40,216 nucleotides of DNA, from contig CACZAY010000002.1 of NCBI GenBank assembly GCA_902779265.1, forward strand, positions 1 through 40,216, given 5' to 3'. The translations under genes were made by a program, and so were the position numbers. This DNA comes from an uncultured Bacteroidales bacterium (GTDB lineage Bacteria > Bacteroidota > Bacteroidia > Bacteroidales > UBA3663). The notes under the pieces were generated by a model. That model saw only the letters and a list, made by a program, of their open reading frames with translations. It did not search any database and was not told where the DNA came from. Below are positions 23,479 to 34,200 of the stretch, piece by piece (the stretch's first letter is position 1; the number at the start of each line of letters is the position of its first letter).

Positions 23479-26400
23479 ATGAAAAAAACATTAAACTTTA
23501 TCTGTCTGTATCTGGTGATGTCGATGGCCAATGTTGCCCTCTTCGCACAGGGTCACAAGACCGCGTCGGGTGTTGTCATCTCAGCCGAGGACAATGAACC
23601 CATCATCGGCGCAGCTGTGACCGTGAAGGGCCGCAGTGGAATAGGAATCGCTACCGACATCGATGGAAATTTCCGCCTGGACGTTCCCTCTGATGTGGCC
23701 ACGCTCGTCGTCAGTTACATAGGTATGGAAAGCCGGGAAATTCCCGTGGCCGAGAATCAGCGAGTCGTATTGCAGCCAAGCCGTCAGCAGCTCAATGAGG
23801 TTGAAGTCGTTTCGACCGGTATTGGCCAACAGGACAAGCGACTCTTTACGGGTGCCAGCAAGAAGATTATGGCCAACGAAACGCAGTTGGCCGGTATGGC
23901 CGATGTGAGCCGAAGCCTGGAAGGCCGCGTGAGCGGTGTCCAGGTGACCAATGTGAGTGGAACATTCGGTGCCGCTCCGAAAATCCGCGTACGTGGTGCA
24001 ACCTCCATCTATGGTAACTCAAAGCCTCTTTGGGTGATTGATGGCGTTATCTATGAGGATAATGTTGACGTTACGGCCGATCAGCTTTCGAGCGGAGATG
24101 CTAAGACGTTGATTTCTTCGGCTGTTGCAGGATTGAATGCCGATGACATCGAGTCGTTTACCGTGTTGAAGGATGGTTCCGCCACCTCTATCTATGGTGC
24201 ACGAGCTATGGCCGGCGTGGTCGTCGTGACGACCAAGAAGTCGAACGGCGGCAACGCTCATGTGAATTATTCGGGCGAATTCTCGACTCGTCTGAAGCCA
24301 TCGTATCGCAACTTCAATATCATGAACTCTCAGGAGATCATGTCCATCTACAAGGAGATGGAGGACAAGGGATGGCTCACCATCGACCAGCTCGTGAACG
24401 CAGAAAATACGGGCGTCTATGGCTATATGTATCAGCAGATTCGCCGATATGAGAATGGCCAATACGGATTGGAGAATACCACCGCTGCCAAAAATGCTTA
24501 TTTGCAGAAGGCCGAGTTCCGCAACACGGATTGGTTTGACCTCCTGTTCCGCAATGACGTATCGCAGACCCATTCTGTGAGTGTTGCAGGCGGTTCAGAG
24601 CGTAGCAAAAACTACATTTCCATGTCATTGATGAACGATCCCGGTTGGTATGACCGTTCGGAAGTAAGACGCTATACGTTGAATGCCAATACATCTTATG
24701 ACATCCGTCCGAACCTGACCATCAAATTGGCCTCAACCGACAGCCATCGTCGTCAGGAAGCTCCAGGCTCATTGGATCAGAGCGTTGATGTCGTTACAGG
24801 TGAAGTGAAGCGAGACTTCGATATCAATCCATTCAGTTTCGCGCTCAACACAAGCCGTTGCTTGGATCCGAATGTGAACTATACGCGTTTTTACACGGAC
24901 TTCAATATTTTCGATGAGTTACGGAATAATTATAATGAGTTTGAGGTGAATGACCTCATGTTCCGTGGCGAGTTGCAGTGGAAGGCGCTTCAGACCAAGA
25001 ATCATACCCTTGAGGTAAATGGTCTGATTTCTGCCCGTTTCCAGCACACGAAGCTCGTCCACAATGTCATGGACAATTCGAACCAGGCCAATGCCTATCG
25101 CGCCGGTCTCGAGGATACTCGTGACCCGAACTCGACGGTGCGTGAAAACAACCCATTGCTCTTCACCGACCCGGATGATCCGTTGGCACAGCCCGAATCA
25201 GTGTTACCCAAGGGTGGTATCAAGTATCAGACTGACTACAACCTGCGTTCCAACGACTATCGTGTGACAATGCAGTATCGCGGCCGTATCGGCGAGGACC
25301 ATATCTTGAACGCTTTCGTCGGTAGTGAATTGGAAACCTACAAGCAGACAACCAACAATTGGACGGGCTGGGGCTATCAGTATGAAAACGGCGGTATTGT
25401 CTATACTCCTTATATATGGTTGAAGCAGGGTAATCTTGAGAATACAGACTATTTCGGAGAGAGTTTCCTGCGCACCAATTCGTTGGCTTTCTATGGCACG
25501 ACCACCTATTCGTTCCGTCAGCGTTACATTTTGAATGGCACGTTGCGCTATGAAGGTACCAATCGTCTGGGCAAGAGCCGTCAGAGCCGTTGGCTGCCAA
25601 CCTGGAATATTTCAGGCAGTTGGAATGCTGATGCGGAGGATTGGTTTGAGAATCAGAGCATTTTCTCATCGATGACCTATCGACTTTCTTACTCGTTGAC
25701 GGCTGATACGGGTCCGAGTGACGTGACCAATGCATTGGCCATCTACCGTACGAAGAACGCCTGGCGTCCGACGGTTTCGTCTTCTGAGGCTGAGATTTAT
25801 ATTGATCAGTTGGCCAACAGCGAGTTGACTTATGAGAAGAAGCATGAGTTGAATGTCGGTGCCGACTTCTCGGTCCTCAATGAACGCGTAGCTGTGACTT
25901 TCGATGCCTATTGGCGTGATAACTATGATTTGATTGGCAAAACCACGACACAGGGTGCCGGTGGTGAGATTGCGAAAATGGCCAATGTGGCAGATATGGA
26001 ATCTCATGGTATCGAGGTGGGCGTAAGCTATGTGCCTGTCAAGACAGAACGCTTCAAGTGGACAACCGACCTGGTCTATTCATTTGCCAAGAACAAGATT
26101 ACCAACCTTGAGACCTCGGCCCGTGCCATCGATTTGGTGACCAATGCCGGTTATGCGCTTGAGGGCTATCCTGTGCGTGCATTGTTCAGCTACAAGTTTG
26201 CTGGTCTGAATGAAGAAGGTCTGCCAATGGTCTATAACGAGAAGGGCGAGATGACTGTAGGCGACGTCGATATGCAGACGACCGAGGGCCTGCATGATTT
26301 CCTCAAGTATGAGGGCCCGACCGATCCGACCTACTATGGTTCTTTGAGCAATAACTTCAGCTACAACAGCAAGTTCGGCCGTCTGGGACTTGAGGTCTAT

Positions 26401-26859
26401 ATCACCTATAGCGGTGGTAATGCTGTCCGTTTGGATCCGGCATTCAAATCCGCTTATTCGGATTTGTCTAGCTTGCCACGAGAGTTCAAGAACCGCTGGA
26501 TGGTACCGGGGGATGAGGCCAAGACCAACATTCCTGTCATAGCCTCCAAGATGCAGCGTCAACTGTATGGAACGTATGATATCAAGACTGCATATCAGGC
26601 CTACAACTATTCGACGGTACGTATCGCTCATGGTGATTTTGTCCGTCTGAAGGAGGTGGCTTTGCTCTATGATGTGCCTCGCAGCTTTGTCGAGAAGTAC
26701 GGCTTGAGTAACATCGGCTTCAAGCTGTCGGCTACCAACCTCTGTCTGCTCTATGCTGACAAGAAGTTGAATGGTCAGGATCCGGAGTTCTACAATACGG
26801 GTGGTGTTGCATCGCCTATGCCGAAGCAGTTCACAGCTACCGTGAAAGTCGGATTCTAA
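23479..26859 (+). CDS. SusC/RagA-like TonB-dependent outer-membrane transporter
   Basis: A 1126-residue outer-membrane beta-barrel. The signal peptide (residues 1-23) ends in ALFAQG. A carboxypeptidase-regulatory-like domain (about 28-105; GVVISAEDNEPIIGAAVTVKG, GIGIATDIDGNFRLDV) precedes the plug domain (about 115-255; ADVSRSLEGRVSGVQV, IRVRGATSIYGNSKPLWVIDGVIY, SFTVLKDGSATSIYGARAMAGVVVVTTK). The barrel ends with a terminal aromatic residue (VKVGF), as expected for Bam recognition. It pairs with the SusD-like lipoprotein 45 bp downstream and imports a large ligand using TonB energy. The ligand is unknown; no glycoside hydrolase or polysaccharide-sensing regulator is visible nearby. Full-length for the family. 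Confidence 0.95.
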   Translation: MKKTLNFICLYLVMSMANVALFAQGHKTASGVVISAEDNEPIIGAAVTVKGRSGIGIATDIDGNFRLDVPSDVATLVVSYIGMESREIPVAENQRVVLQPSRQQLNEVEVVSTGIGQQDKRLFTGASKKIMANETQLAGMADVSRSLEGRVSGVQVTNVSGTFGAAPKIRVRGATSIYGNSKPLWVIDGVIYEDNVDVTADQLSSGDAKTLISSAVAGLNADDIESFTVLKDGSATSIYGARAMAGVVVVTTKKSNGGNAHVNYSGEFSTRLKPSYRNFNIMNSQEIMSIYKEMEDKGWLTIDQLVNAENTGVYGYMYQQIRRYENGQYGLENTTAAKNAYLQKAEFRNTDWFDLLFRNDVSQTHSVSVAGGSERSKNYISMSLMNDPGWYDRSEVRRYTLNANTSYDIRPNLTIKLASTDSHRRQEAPGSLDQSVDVVTGEVKRDFDINPFSFALNTSRCLDPNVNYTRFYTDFNIFDELRNNYNEFEVNDLMFRGELQWKALQTKNHTLEVNGLISARFQHTKLVHNVMDNSNQANAYRAGLEDTRDPNSTVRENNPLLFTDPDDPLAQPESVLPKGGIKYQTDYNLRSNDYRVTMQYRGRIGEDHILNAFVGSELETYKQTTNNWTGWGYQYENGGIVYTPYIWLKQGNLENTDYFGESFLRTNSLAFYGTTTYSFRQRYILNGTLRYEGTNRLGKSRQSRWLPTWNISGSWNADAEDWFENQSIFSSMTYRLSYSLTADTGPSDVTNALAIYRTKNAWRPTVSSSEAEIYIDQLANSELTYEKKHELNVGADFSVLNERVAVTFDAYWRDNYDLIGKTTTQGAGGEIAKMANVADMESHGIEVGVSYVPVKTERFKWTTDLVYSFAKNKITNLETSARAIDLVTNAGYALEGYPVRALFSYKFAGLNEEGLPMVYNEKGEMTVGDVDMQTTEGLHDFLKYEGPTDPTYYGSLSNNFSYNSKFGRLGLEVYITYSGGNAVRLDPAFKSAYSDLSSLPREFKNRWMVPGDEAKTNIPVIASKMQRQLYGTYDIKTAYQAYNYSTVRIAHGDFVRLKEVALLYDVPRSFVEKYGLSNIGFKLSATNLCLLYADKKLNGQDPEFYNTGGVASPMPKQFTATVKVGF

Positions 26860-26904
26860 TTAATTGGAAATAGAAACATCATTGGCAAAAATGATATTAA
26901 AGCA

Positions 26905-28551
26905 ATGAAAAATAGATTCAAGCATAATATTCTGTTTTCATGTGTCGTCCTGACGGCATCGGCCGCCGCATTGAGTGCGTGTAGCGACATATTGGATGAA
27001 ACCCCCGATAACCGTACTGAGATTGACTCGGTCAAGAAGGTGAAGCAGCTGCTCACGTCGGCCTATGCAGACAAGAGTGCCGCCTTGCTGTGCGACCTTT
27101 CGGGTGACAGTTATGTGGATAATAATGTAGAGGTGGCCTCTGCTCATAATTCTTCCGATTACGCTTGGCATGATCAGGCTTATGCTTGGGAGGATGTGAC
27201 CAACTACACTGAGGGCGAAGATGATACGCCATTTTCCGTTTGGGAAAGCCACTACAAGGGTATTGCAACCTGCAATCATGCACTGGAGGCTATCGATGAA
27301 CTGGAGAAGAAGGCCAATGCAGATATTGATCTGCTCGAGCATTATCGCGGTGAGGCCCTGGTGCAGCGCGCATTCCTGCATTTTGTGCTGGTCAATGTCT
27401 TTTCGCTGCCCTACAAGGATTCGATTTCGAGCTTGAACGATCCGGGCATCCCTTATGTTACAGAACCGGAAACATTGGTGCGTGTCAATTATGAACGCTC
27501 TTCTGTCACAGAGACCTATCAGGCCATTGAGCGTGATTTGCTGGCTGGTTTGCCGCTCATCAGCGATGTGGCATACGATGTGCGCGCCTATCATATGAAT
27601 GAGGCTGCGGCCAATGCCTTTGCAGCCCGTTTCTTCCTTTTCAAGCGTGATTGGGCCAAGGTCTTGAAATACGCCGATGTCGTATTGGGAAGTAACCCGA
27701 CCGACGTCCTGCGCAAGTGGCGTACTATGACCGGCTCGAATCCGGAGGCAAAGAACCTGTGGTTCAATGACGAAACCGCAAGCAGCAACCTGATGATTCA
27801 GTGCGCCTATTCTACGCACTGCCGAACGTTCAGTGCGGCACGTTATGGCAGCAATGGCCTGACACAGGAGGTGATGGGTAATGGCAGCGGTCCATGCTGG
27901 GGTGGACGTCTCCCATGTTTCGATGGCTGGCTCTATACCTACGAGCAGAAATATGGCCTGTTCGCCTGCCGCATCGTCGAGCAGTTTGAGTACACCGACA
28001 AGATTGCCGGCATCGGCTATGTACACACCCTCTACCATCCGCTTTCTACCGAGGAGACTCTGTTGTGCCGTGCCGAAGCACGTCTGTACCAGGGTGACCT
28101 CACCGGTTGTATCTCCGATCTGGACATTTGGGCCAAGTCCAAGCTCTGCACCCAGACTTTGTCGCTCGGATCCATCAACAGGTTCTACTATGCCGGCCGA
28201 AAGGGCTTCGTGTGCGACATCAACGTGGATAAATTGGGTTGGAGCGCGGCCGATGTGGCTACGGCAAAGGCCAATAAGGCTGTTGTCGATTGCCTGCTGC
28301 ACTTCCGTCACATTGAGAACTATTATGAAGGAATGCGTTGGTTCGACATCAAGCGTTACGGAATCCCGGTGACGCACGTAATCAAGGGCTCGCATGATGA
28401 TTTCTCGACTACGATCACGCTCGATTGGAATGACCCACGTCGCGCCTTGCAGGTTCCGAGCCAGTCAATCAATGCCGGACTTGTGGCCAATGACCGTACT
28501 GTGGCTTCTGTAACGAACGAGAATACAGCTATGATTATTCCTGTTAAATAA
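26905..28551 (+). CDS. SusD/RagB-like nutrient-binding lipoprotein
   Basis: A 548-residue surface lipoprotein. The signal peptide ends at a lipobox LSAC with the lipidated Cys at 26. A SusD N-terminal region follows (ILDETPDNRTEIDSVKKVKQLL), then TPR-like helices (YRGEALVQRAFLHFVLVNVFSLPY, MNEAAANAFAARFFLFKRDW) and the C-terminal RagB/SusD part (EETLLCRAEARLYQGDLTGCISDLDIW, CLLHFRHIENYYEGMRWFDIKRYGI). It caps the SusC barrel and captures the ligand. The RagB-like outline, lacking carbohydrate-locus features nearby, is compatible with a peptide or other non-glycan ligand (inference). Confidence 0.92.
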   Translation: MKNRFKHNILFSCVVLTASAAALSACSDILDETPDNRTEIDSVKKVKQLLTSAYADKSAALLCDLSGDSYVDNNVEVASAHNSSDYAWHDQAYAWEDVTNYTEGEDDTPFSVWESHYKGIATCNHALEAIDELEKKANADIDLLEHYRGEALVQRAFLHFVLVNVFSLPYKDSISSLNDPGIPYVTEPETLVRVNYERSSVTETYQAIERDLLAGLPLISDVAYDVRAYHMNEAAANAFAARFFLFKRDWAKVLKYADVVLGSNPTDVLRKWRTMTGSNPEAKNLWFNDETASSNLMIQCAYSTHCRTFSAARYGSNGLTQEVMGNGSGPCWGGRLPCFDGWLYTYEQKYGLFACRIVEQFEYTDKIAGIGYVHTLYHPLSTEETLLCRAEARLYQGDLTGCISDLDIWAKSKLCTQTLSLGSINRFYYAGRKGFVCDINVDKLGWSAADVATAKANKAVVDCLLHFRHIENYYEGMRWFDIKRYGIPVTHVIKGSHDDFSTTITLDWNDPRRALQVPSQSINAGLVANDRTVASVTNENTAMIIPVK

Positions 28552-28562
28552 ATACATTGGAC

Positions 28563-29846
28563 ATGAAAATATTCCGATATATCTTGCTTGCCGTTATCCC
28601 ATTGTTGGCACTTGCATCGTGCCGAGAGGATGACAAATTCACCAGTTCGATCTTCGACACCGAGACACCGGTCGTCGATACGACATTGGCCACTGCCAAA
28701 TTTGACCAGTGGATCTATGACAACTTTACGGTGCCCTATAATGTTACGGTCCATTATCGTCACGTGATGCAGGAGACCGAGTTGGACTATCAGCTTACTC
28801 CGGCTGACTACGAGAAGTCGCAGGTATTGGCCCGTCTGTTGCAATATCTTTTCTACCAGCCCTATTCCGAGTTGGTGGGCGTGGAATTCCTGAAGGCCAA
28901 CAGCCCGCGTCAGTTCCAGTTCATCGGTTCATACGGTTCGGAGCGTGGAGCCTTTAAGTTGGGTTACGCATCGGCCGGTATCGCCATCGCACTGATGGAT
29001 GTCAATCAGCTGAACATGGATTTGGGTCACTGGTCGAAGGGAGACATTGAGATGGCCAATGAACTGTTCTTCCACACCATCCATCATGAGTTCAGTCACA
29101 TCCTGCATCAGCACAAGCTGATTCCGTCCCAGTTCCGTGTCATCACGCTTAACAGCTATGATCCGAACAACTGGACAGACCGCAGCGATGTCGAGGCTCA
29201 CCAGCTGGGCTACATGACGCCTTACGGTTCATCGGCCTATATGGAAGATTTCGTCGAAATCATTTCGGGTGCGATCACCGATACGGAGGAAAAGTGGATG
29301 ACCCGTATCGTCAATGCCACCCTGCCAGGTGTCCGCTCTGGTAACAAGGAGGAGATTTTTGCTCTGATTGACAGCCTTCGGATTACTGGAATTGATGATG
29401 CCGACAAGTCGTGGAACAATTTCGACGTCTATCGTTGGGAAGACACACATGGCAAGGTTGAGCGCTATCTGACAAGTGATTATGTCAATATGTTGTACAA
29501 ATATCATGATCCGAACTATGTGGAGATGAAGAAGGTCGGAACTGACTATCTGTACACTGACGGTGCGGATTCAATCTATTTCCGTCTTGACGTGCGTGTG
29601 AACCCTGTGAATGGCGATTATTCCGGATTCCGTGACTATCTGGCCAATTGTGTCAAGTATTCCATCAGCGAAGACCTGGCCGGCATCAACAGCCTGTTGC
29701 GCAAGATTGACATCGTTACCTCGTGGTACACGAACAACTGGGGCCTGCATCTTTATCAGGTGCGTGCCAATGTCCAGGCCCGTCAGAACAATATCAACGA
29801 ATATCTTACCGATAGCGTTGCGCCTTATATCCTGCATCTCCCGTGA
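28563..29846 (+). CDS. Substrate import-associated zinc metallohydrolase lipoprotein
   Basis: A lipoprotein of about 427 residues (ATG 28563; the frame is open to a TTG 6 bp earlier). Lipobox ALASC with Cys 20, followed by the acidic stretch REDD expected for surface display. Residues 175-179 are HEFSH, an HExxH zinc site in IHHEFSHILHQHK. Acidic and aromatic residues that could complete the site follow in RSDVEAHQLGYM and AYMEDFVEIISG. This family occurs next to SusC/SusD pairs and is presumed to act as a surface protease or hydrolase that processes ligand. The gene follows susD by 11 bp, so co-expression is likely. Substrate unknown. Confidence 0.85.
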   Translation: MKIFRYILLAVIPLLALASCREDDKFTSSIFDTETPVVDTTLATAKFDQWIYDNFTVPYNVTVHYRHVMQETELDYQLTPADYEKSQVLARLLQYLFYQPYSELVGVEFLKANSPRQFQFIGSYGSERGAFKLGYASAGIAIALMDVNQLNMDLGHWSKGDIEMANELFFHTIHHEFSHILHQHKLIPSQFRVITLNSYDPNNWTDRSDVEAHQLGYMTPYGSSAYMEDFVEIISGAITDTEEKWMTRIVNATLPGVRSGNKEEIFALIDSLRITGIDDADKSWNNFDVYRWEDTHGKVERYLTSDYVNMLYKYHDPNYVEMKKVGTDYLYTDGADSIYFRLDVRVNPVNGDYSGFRDYLANCVKYSISEDLAGINSLLRKIDIVTSWYTNNWGLHLYQVRANVQARQNNINEYLTDSVAPYILHLP

Positions 29847-29887
29847 TGCTCGTCGGGCGTGATTGGCAAAAGTTAAACAACACTGCT

Positions 29888-31270
29888 ATGAGAAAAAACA
29901 AGAGATATCTGATGGTGGCCGCAGCATTGGCCACAATGACATTGAGTAGTTGCCTGTTTGAAGAGGATGATTACTTCGACAAGACGCCTTCCAAGCGCAT
30001 CGAGGCCTTCGATGATGACTTGGCCAATATCTTGACTTCGGCCGAAAAGGGCTGGTGTGTCCAGTATTTCCCCAACGACACGACTCGTGGCTATAACATT
30101 ATGGCCAATTTTACGGCGTCGGGCGTGTGTCACATGGCATGTGCCTTCGACCGTAAGCTGGTTTCGAATGCAGACCTCGGTGATCTGAAGGTCGTCTATG
30201 AGTTGACCGAAGAGAACCCCAACCAGTACTATCGTGAGGACACCTGCCTCTATGAAATCAAGCGTCAGAACGGCCCTGTATTGGCCATGACCTCCTACAA
30301 TACCATCCTTTCGACCTTTGTCGAGCCAGCCGGCGACGGTTTGGGTTTGGGTGGCGATGACCATCTGGTGCTTGTTTCGGTTTCGGCCGATGAAATCCAG
30401 TTGAAGGGCGAACGTAATGGTGGCCGTGTCTATATGGTACCAGCTACGGATGAATGGAAAAACGAACTGAAGGCCCGTTATGAGGACTATCAGCACGTAT
30501 TCAAGCGCGGTATTACCACCTTCAAGCTGTTGGCCGGAAATGACGCTCTGGTGTGCCGCGAAGGCAAGGGGACCGGCATCCTGCAGTATGGCCAGCTTTA
30601 TGTGGACAAGTCGGGCACGACCTCTTGGATTGGTGTCGAGACCGCACCGTTCATTATGACGGCCAATGGCATCCGATTCCAGAAAAAGTTTGTCCGTAAC
30701 GAAGTCTCAGCCGACGTGCTGAATTACAATGAAAACCGTTCGGCTCTCGTTTCGGCCGATGGCAAGGTGCAGATTGTCCCTGAATACGAAGCCTATCTTT
30801 CTTCGCATGACGAGGTGTGGCAGTTTGATGCAAACAGCCTCCAGGGCGATCTGCTCACGACCTATCAGGCATTGGCCGATGCCATGAAAACGACTGGATT
30901 TACAGGCGTGAAGATCGGTTTGGGACGTGCGACAGCCATGCCTACGACTGGTAATAAGGTCTGGGGTCTGGTAGCCTATGGCCAACGCCGAGTCGGTCGT
31001 CAGACCTTCACGTTCACTTTCGTCCTTGGCTACGATGCCGATGTCTCTCAGCCGCAGCGCATCGGCCTGACGCTGGAATCTGTCCAGCGAGACAAGACCT
31101 ATCTGGATAACATCGAGTCCGCTTCGGGCAGCTATCGTGCACTGTACGAGCCGTTGAATGCCCTCGCCAAGGCTTTGGAGGGAACCTATGACGTGTCGGT
31201 TAATGACTATTTCGCCCCCGATACGGCAATCTACAAATCGACAAATGTTTCGTTTCAAATTAATAAATAA
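29888..31270 (+). CDS. DUF4302 lipoprotein
   Basis: A 460-residue lipoprotein. The signal peptide has lipobox LSSC (Cys 22) followed by LFEEDDYFD, an acidic export signal for the outer leaflet. Recognisable DUF4302 elements are the early AEKGWCVQYFPN and GYNIMANFTASG, then MTSYNTILSTF and GGDDHLVLVSVSADEIQLKGERNG. The family has no known activity and is typically found in SusC/SusD loci with the HExxH lipoprotein, as here. ATG 29888 is preferred; the frame also extends to ATG 29843, whose extra 15 residues would disrupt the signal peptide. Confidence 0.8.
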   Translation: MRKNKRYLMVAAALATMTLSSCLFEEDDYFDKTPSKRIEAFDDDLANILTSAEKGWCVQYFPNDTTRGYNIMANFTASGVCHMACAFDRKLVSNADLGDLKVVYELTEENPNQYYREDTCLYEIKRQNGPVLAMTSYNTILSTFVEPAGDGLGLGGDDHLVLVSVSADEIQLKGERNGGRVYMVPATDEWKNELKARYEDYQHVFKRGITTFKLLAGNDALVCREGKGTGILQYGQLYVDKSGTTSWIGVETAPFIMTANGIRFQKKFVRNEVSADVLNYNENRSALVSADGKVQIVPEYEAYLSSHDEVWQFDANSLQGDLLTTYQALADAMKTTGFTGVKIGLGRATAMPTTGNKVWGLVAYGQRRVGRQTFTFTFVLGYDADVSQPQRIGLTLESVQRDKTYLDNIESASGSYRALYEPLNALAKALEGTYDVSVNDYFAPDTAIYKSTNVSFQINK

Positions 31271-31281
31271 AGGTTAACCTT

Positions 31282-34200
31282 ATGAGGAAAATTTTTACAA
31301 TCTTCGCTGTTGCCTTATTGGCATCCAGCGTTTGGGCTGCTCCCAAAAAGACGAGCAACCTGTGTATTAAACCTGCACCATCGCCAATCGTAGCTCCCCA
31401 GACGGAACTCCGTCTTGATGAGTCTCAGATGGTGGTAGTTGAAGATGGTGTTAAACAGTGCGTTGAGAGTACTCCTGTATTCAAGCAGGTCAAGGCAACT
31501 GGCAAGACCTCCGAAATCCTTTCGCAGGAATTCCGTTCTCATGGCGCGGCTTCTGCTTTTGAGTCGGTTGTCGTTCCAGTTTCGCAGGTGTCAATGATTC
31601 CGACCATGCAGCAGGCCGAATTGCAGATGCGCTATGCCAAGGCTCTTGCATCTCAGGAGGCCTACACATTGCCAGCCTCCTTCGTTGGCCAAGGAAATCT
31701 TCTTACGTCTATGGACAAAACATTGGGTTCGGAATGGACTACCCTTGCAGTCGTCTTGAATGACACGGCTTACTTCAAGCAACTCGTTCCTTTCATGACC
31801 AATCAGGCTCCTATCGTCTATGGTCTTGTTCGGGCCGACGGAACCATCGCGTTGCCCAACCAGAAAATCGCTGAAACGGCTGAGTATTCAATCTCGTTCT
31901 CTGGTCTCACGGTCGTCAACGAGGCTATTGTCGCCCTTGATACGACTGACATGCTTTTCCAGACCCCTTATCTTTTGGCCAATGCGCCTGCAATGGCTTA
32001 CACAATGAGTGCTGTTGGCGCGGAAGATAATTCCAGCTACGTAAGTCTCTATACTCAATGTATGTGGACCGATGCCGCCTATGACCCCAATGCCGATGCC
32101 GATATCGTCTATACCGCTCAGGGCTATTCTGGTTATGAGGAGGCTGCAACGACATGGACTGCTGCCCTGACCTATGGCGAAAGCGACAAGTTCACCAACG
32201 GCGAGGCCGTGACATTGTCCACCCCACTTTTTGCAGACAAGACTATCAACTATACATGTGAGGGCGTCTATAACGACGGTTACATCACGATTGCAAAGCA
32301 GCCTATTTACCAGTTTGAGGATGGTTCATATCTCTGGTTGACTGGTATAGACAACAACGGATTTGTAAACCTGAGCTTCAAGGTAGAGCAGGATGGCCAT
32401 CTTTTGGTTTCGGCCAATGAAGCAGCTGCACTTGTCGCATCTGAAGCAGCCGATGAACTCGATGCGGAATCGGACGTCGATCTGTATGACACATTCACGG
32501 GCCTTTCGCTCTATGATGGTGAAGCCAAGCTCTTTGAAAACAAAATGCCAGAATTGGCATTCGGTTACGGCGAGTCTAATTTCAATGGCACGAAAGAATG
32601 GGAGTTCAACTCTTATTTCAACGTTGCTACGGGTGAATTGACATTCTTTGACCTCTTCCCTGTCAATGATTTTGAGGGTTGGAGTGCCAAGGCCGTTTAT
32701 GATGCCGCTACCAAGACCTTGACCGTTCCTTGCGGCCAGGTGGTTGAAGTCAGTGAACAAAAAGACGGTAGTCCCGAGTATATTATCCTTGGTGGTTTGG
32801 ATGAATCTGGAAATGCTTTCGTCAGCAAGGTCGAGTTCAAGATGGATGCAGATGGAAATTTCGTCACCTCGGGTTGGATTGGTCTGGCTTCTTGCGTCGA
32901 TGCAGAGCTCAACGACAATACATTTGACGGTTTTTATGAGCTTTTCAAGCCAGGTGTTGTCCTGTCTGAAGCCCGTATTGAGCGTGGTCCACAGACCGTT
33001 GCTGGCACGGACAACTTCATCCTCAACTGGAGCTTGCGTAAGGATTTGAAATTCACAGGTCTCCATGCCGGCATGATGGCGGCCAATGCAGATATTACGT
33101 TCTGCAACTACACACCAGCCGACAGCTACAATTCACTTTCGTGGTCAATGGCTATGATTGATTTCGATGATGATGACAATATCGTTCCATTGGCCGAATA
33201 TTCATCTGAGGGTGAGACACTGAAGGTCCGTACATCTCCTGCTTTGTACAGCTATCCGACACTCACGGCAACCAACGATGCCGGCTCTACGGCCAATGTT
33301 CTGAATGCAATGGAAGGCTTTGATGAGTATGGTATTGTGGCAGGTGCCAGCTCGAGCTACTACACCGTTAAGGATGTTGAACCATTCTTGATGCGAGCCA
33401 CATTTGATCAAAACTTCACTACTGCTTCGGGTGTCGCTCCGGGCAGCACACCGGCCAAGAACAATAAGATTAGCAATGCCTATTTCTATCAGGGCAATCC
33501 AGGAGCTCCTTTCTGCTTTGATGGTATCGAAATCGTGTGCAGTAAATTCTCTGTGACCAATGAGTCGGCCGTGCTCACTTGTCGCATCCGCGCTTGTGAA
33601 CGTACATATAACCACGCTAAAGCATCGACAAAGTTGGACGTAAAAGATACCCTTTATACTGCCAAGGTTTTGGTTAAGGATGCCTTTATTGATCTGGGCG
33701 ACGGTTTGGGTTATCTGCATATTGACGGCTTCTATCAGGAGATTGAAGGTATGCAGATGCAGGTTGAGTTTATGCAGGTGAACCAGGAGTTCCTTGTCGA
33801 GTTGGCATGGGATGACAACGAATCATTCACCTTTACTCCATTCTCGGATTCACATGTCAATGACGTCGCTGCAGCACGCAACACCTACTTCTCGACAAGT
33901 GATCCAGAGGAAGCCGGCAAGTATTTCTATTGGACTAGTACTGCCCAGAACAATGTTGCTGTAAGCTTCTGCAATGCCCTGTTCGGCTATCTTGACATGG
34001 AGGGCAGCCACGTCTTCGAGTTGCCAGCCGAGGGCGGTTCTGTTGACATCGTCGTCAAGCCTTACTATTGCGATTATGACCAGACAGAGCAGCCAATCAC
34101 TTCATTGTGGTTGGCCGAGGATTCAGAGCCTGTCACCCTCATGTGGGAGGATGAAGAATTCCGTGAGGAGAGCTGGGTTAAGGCCGAAATCGTCGAAGAG

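Noticed and set aside
26938..28395. A 485-codon minus-strand frame opposite the SusD-like gene
   Set aside because: Antisense shadow of a recognisable SusD-family gene; no domain and no start context.
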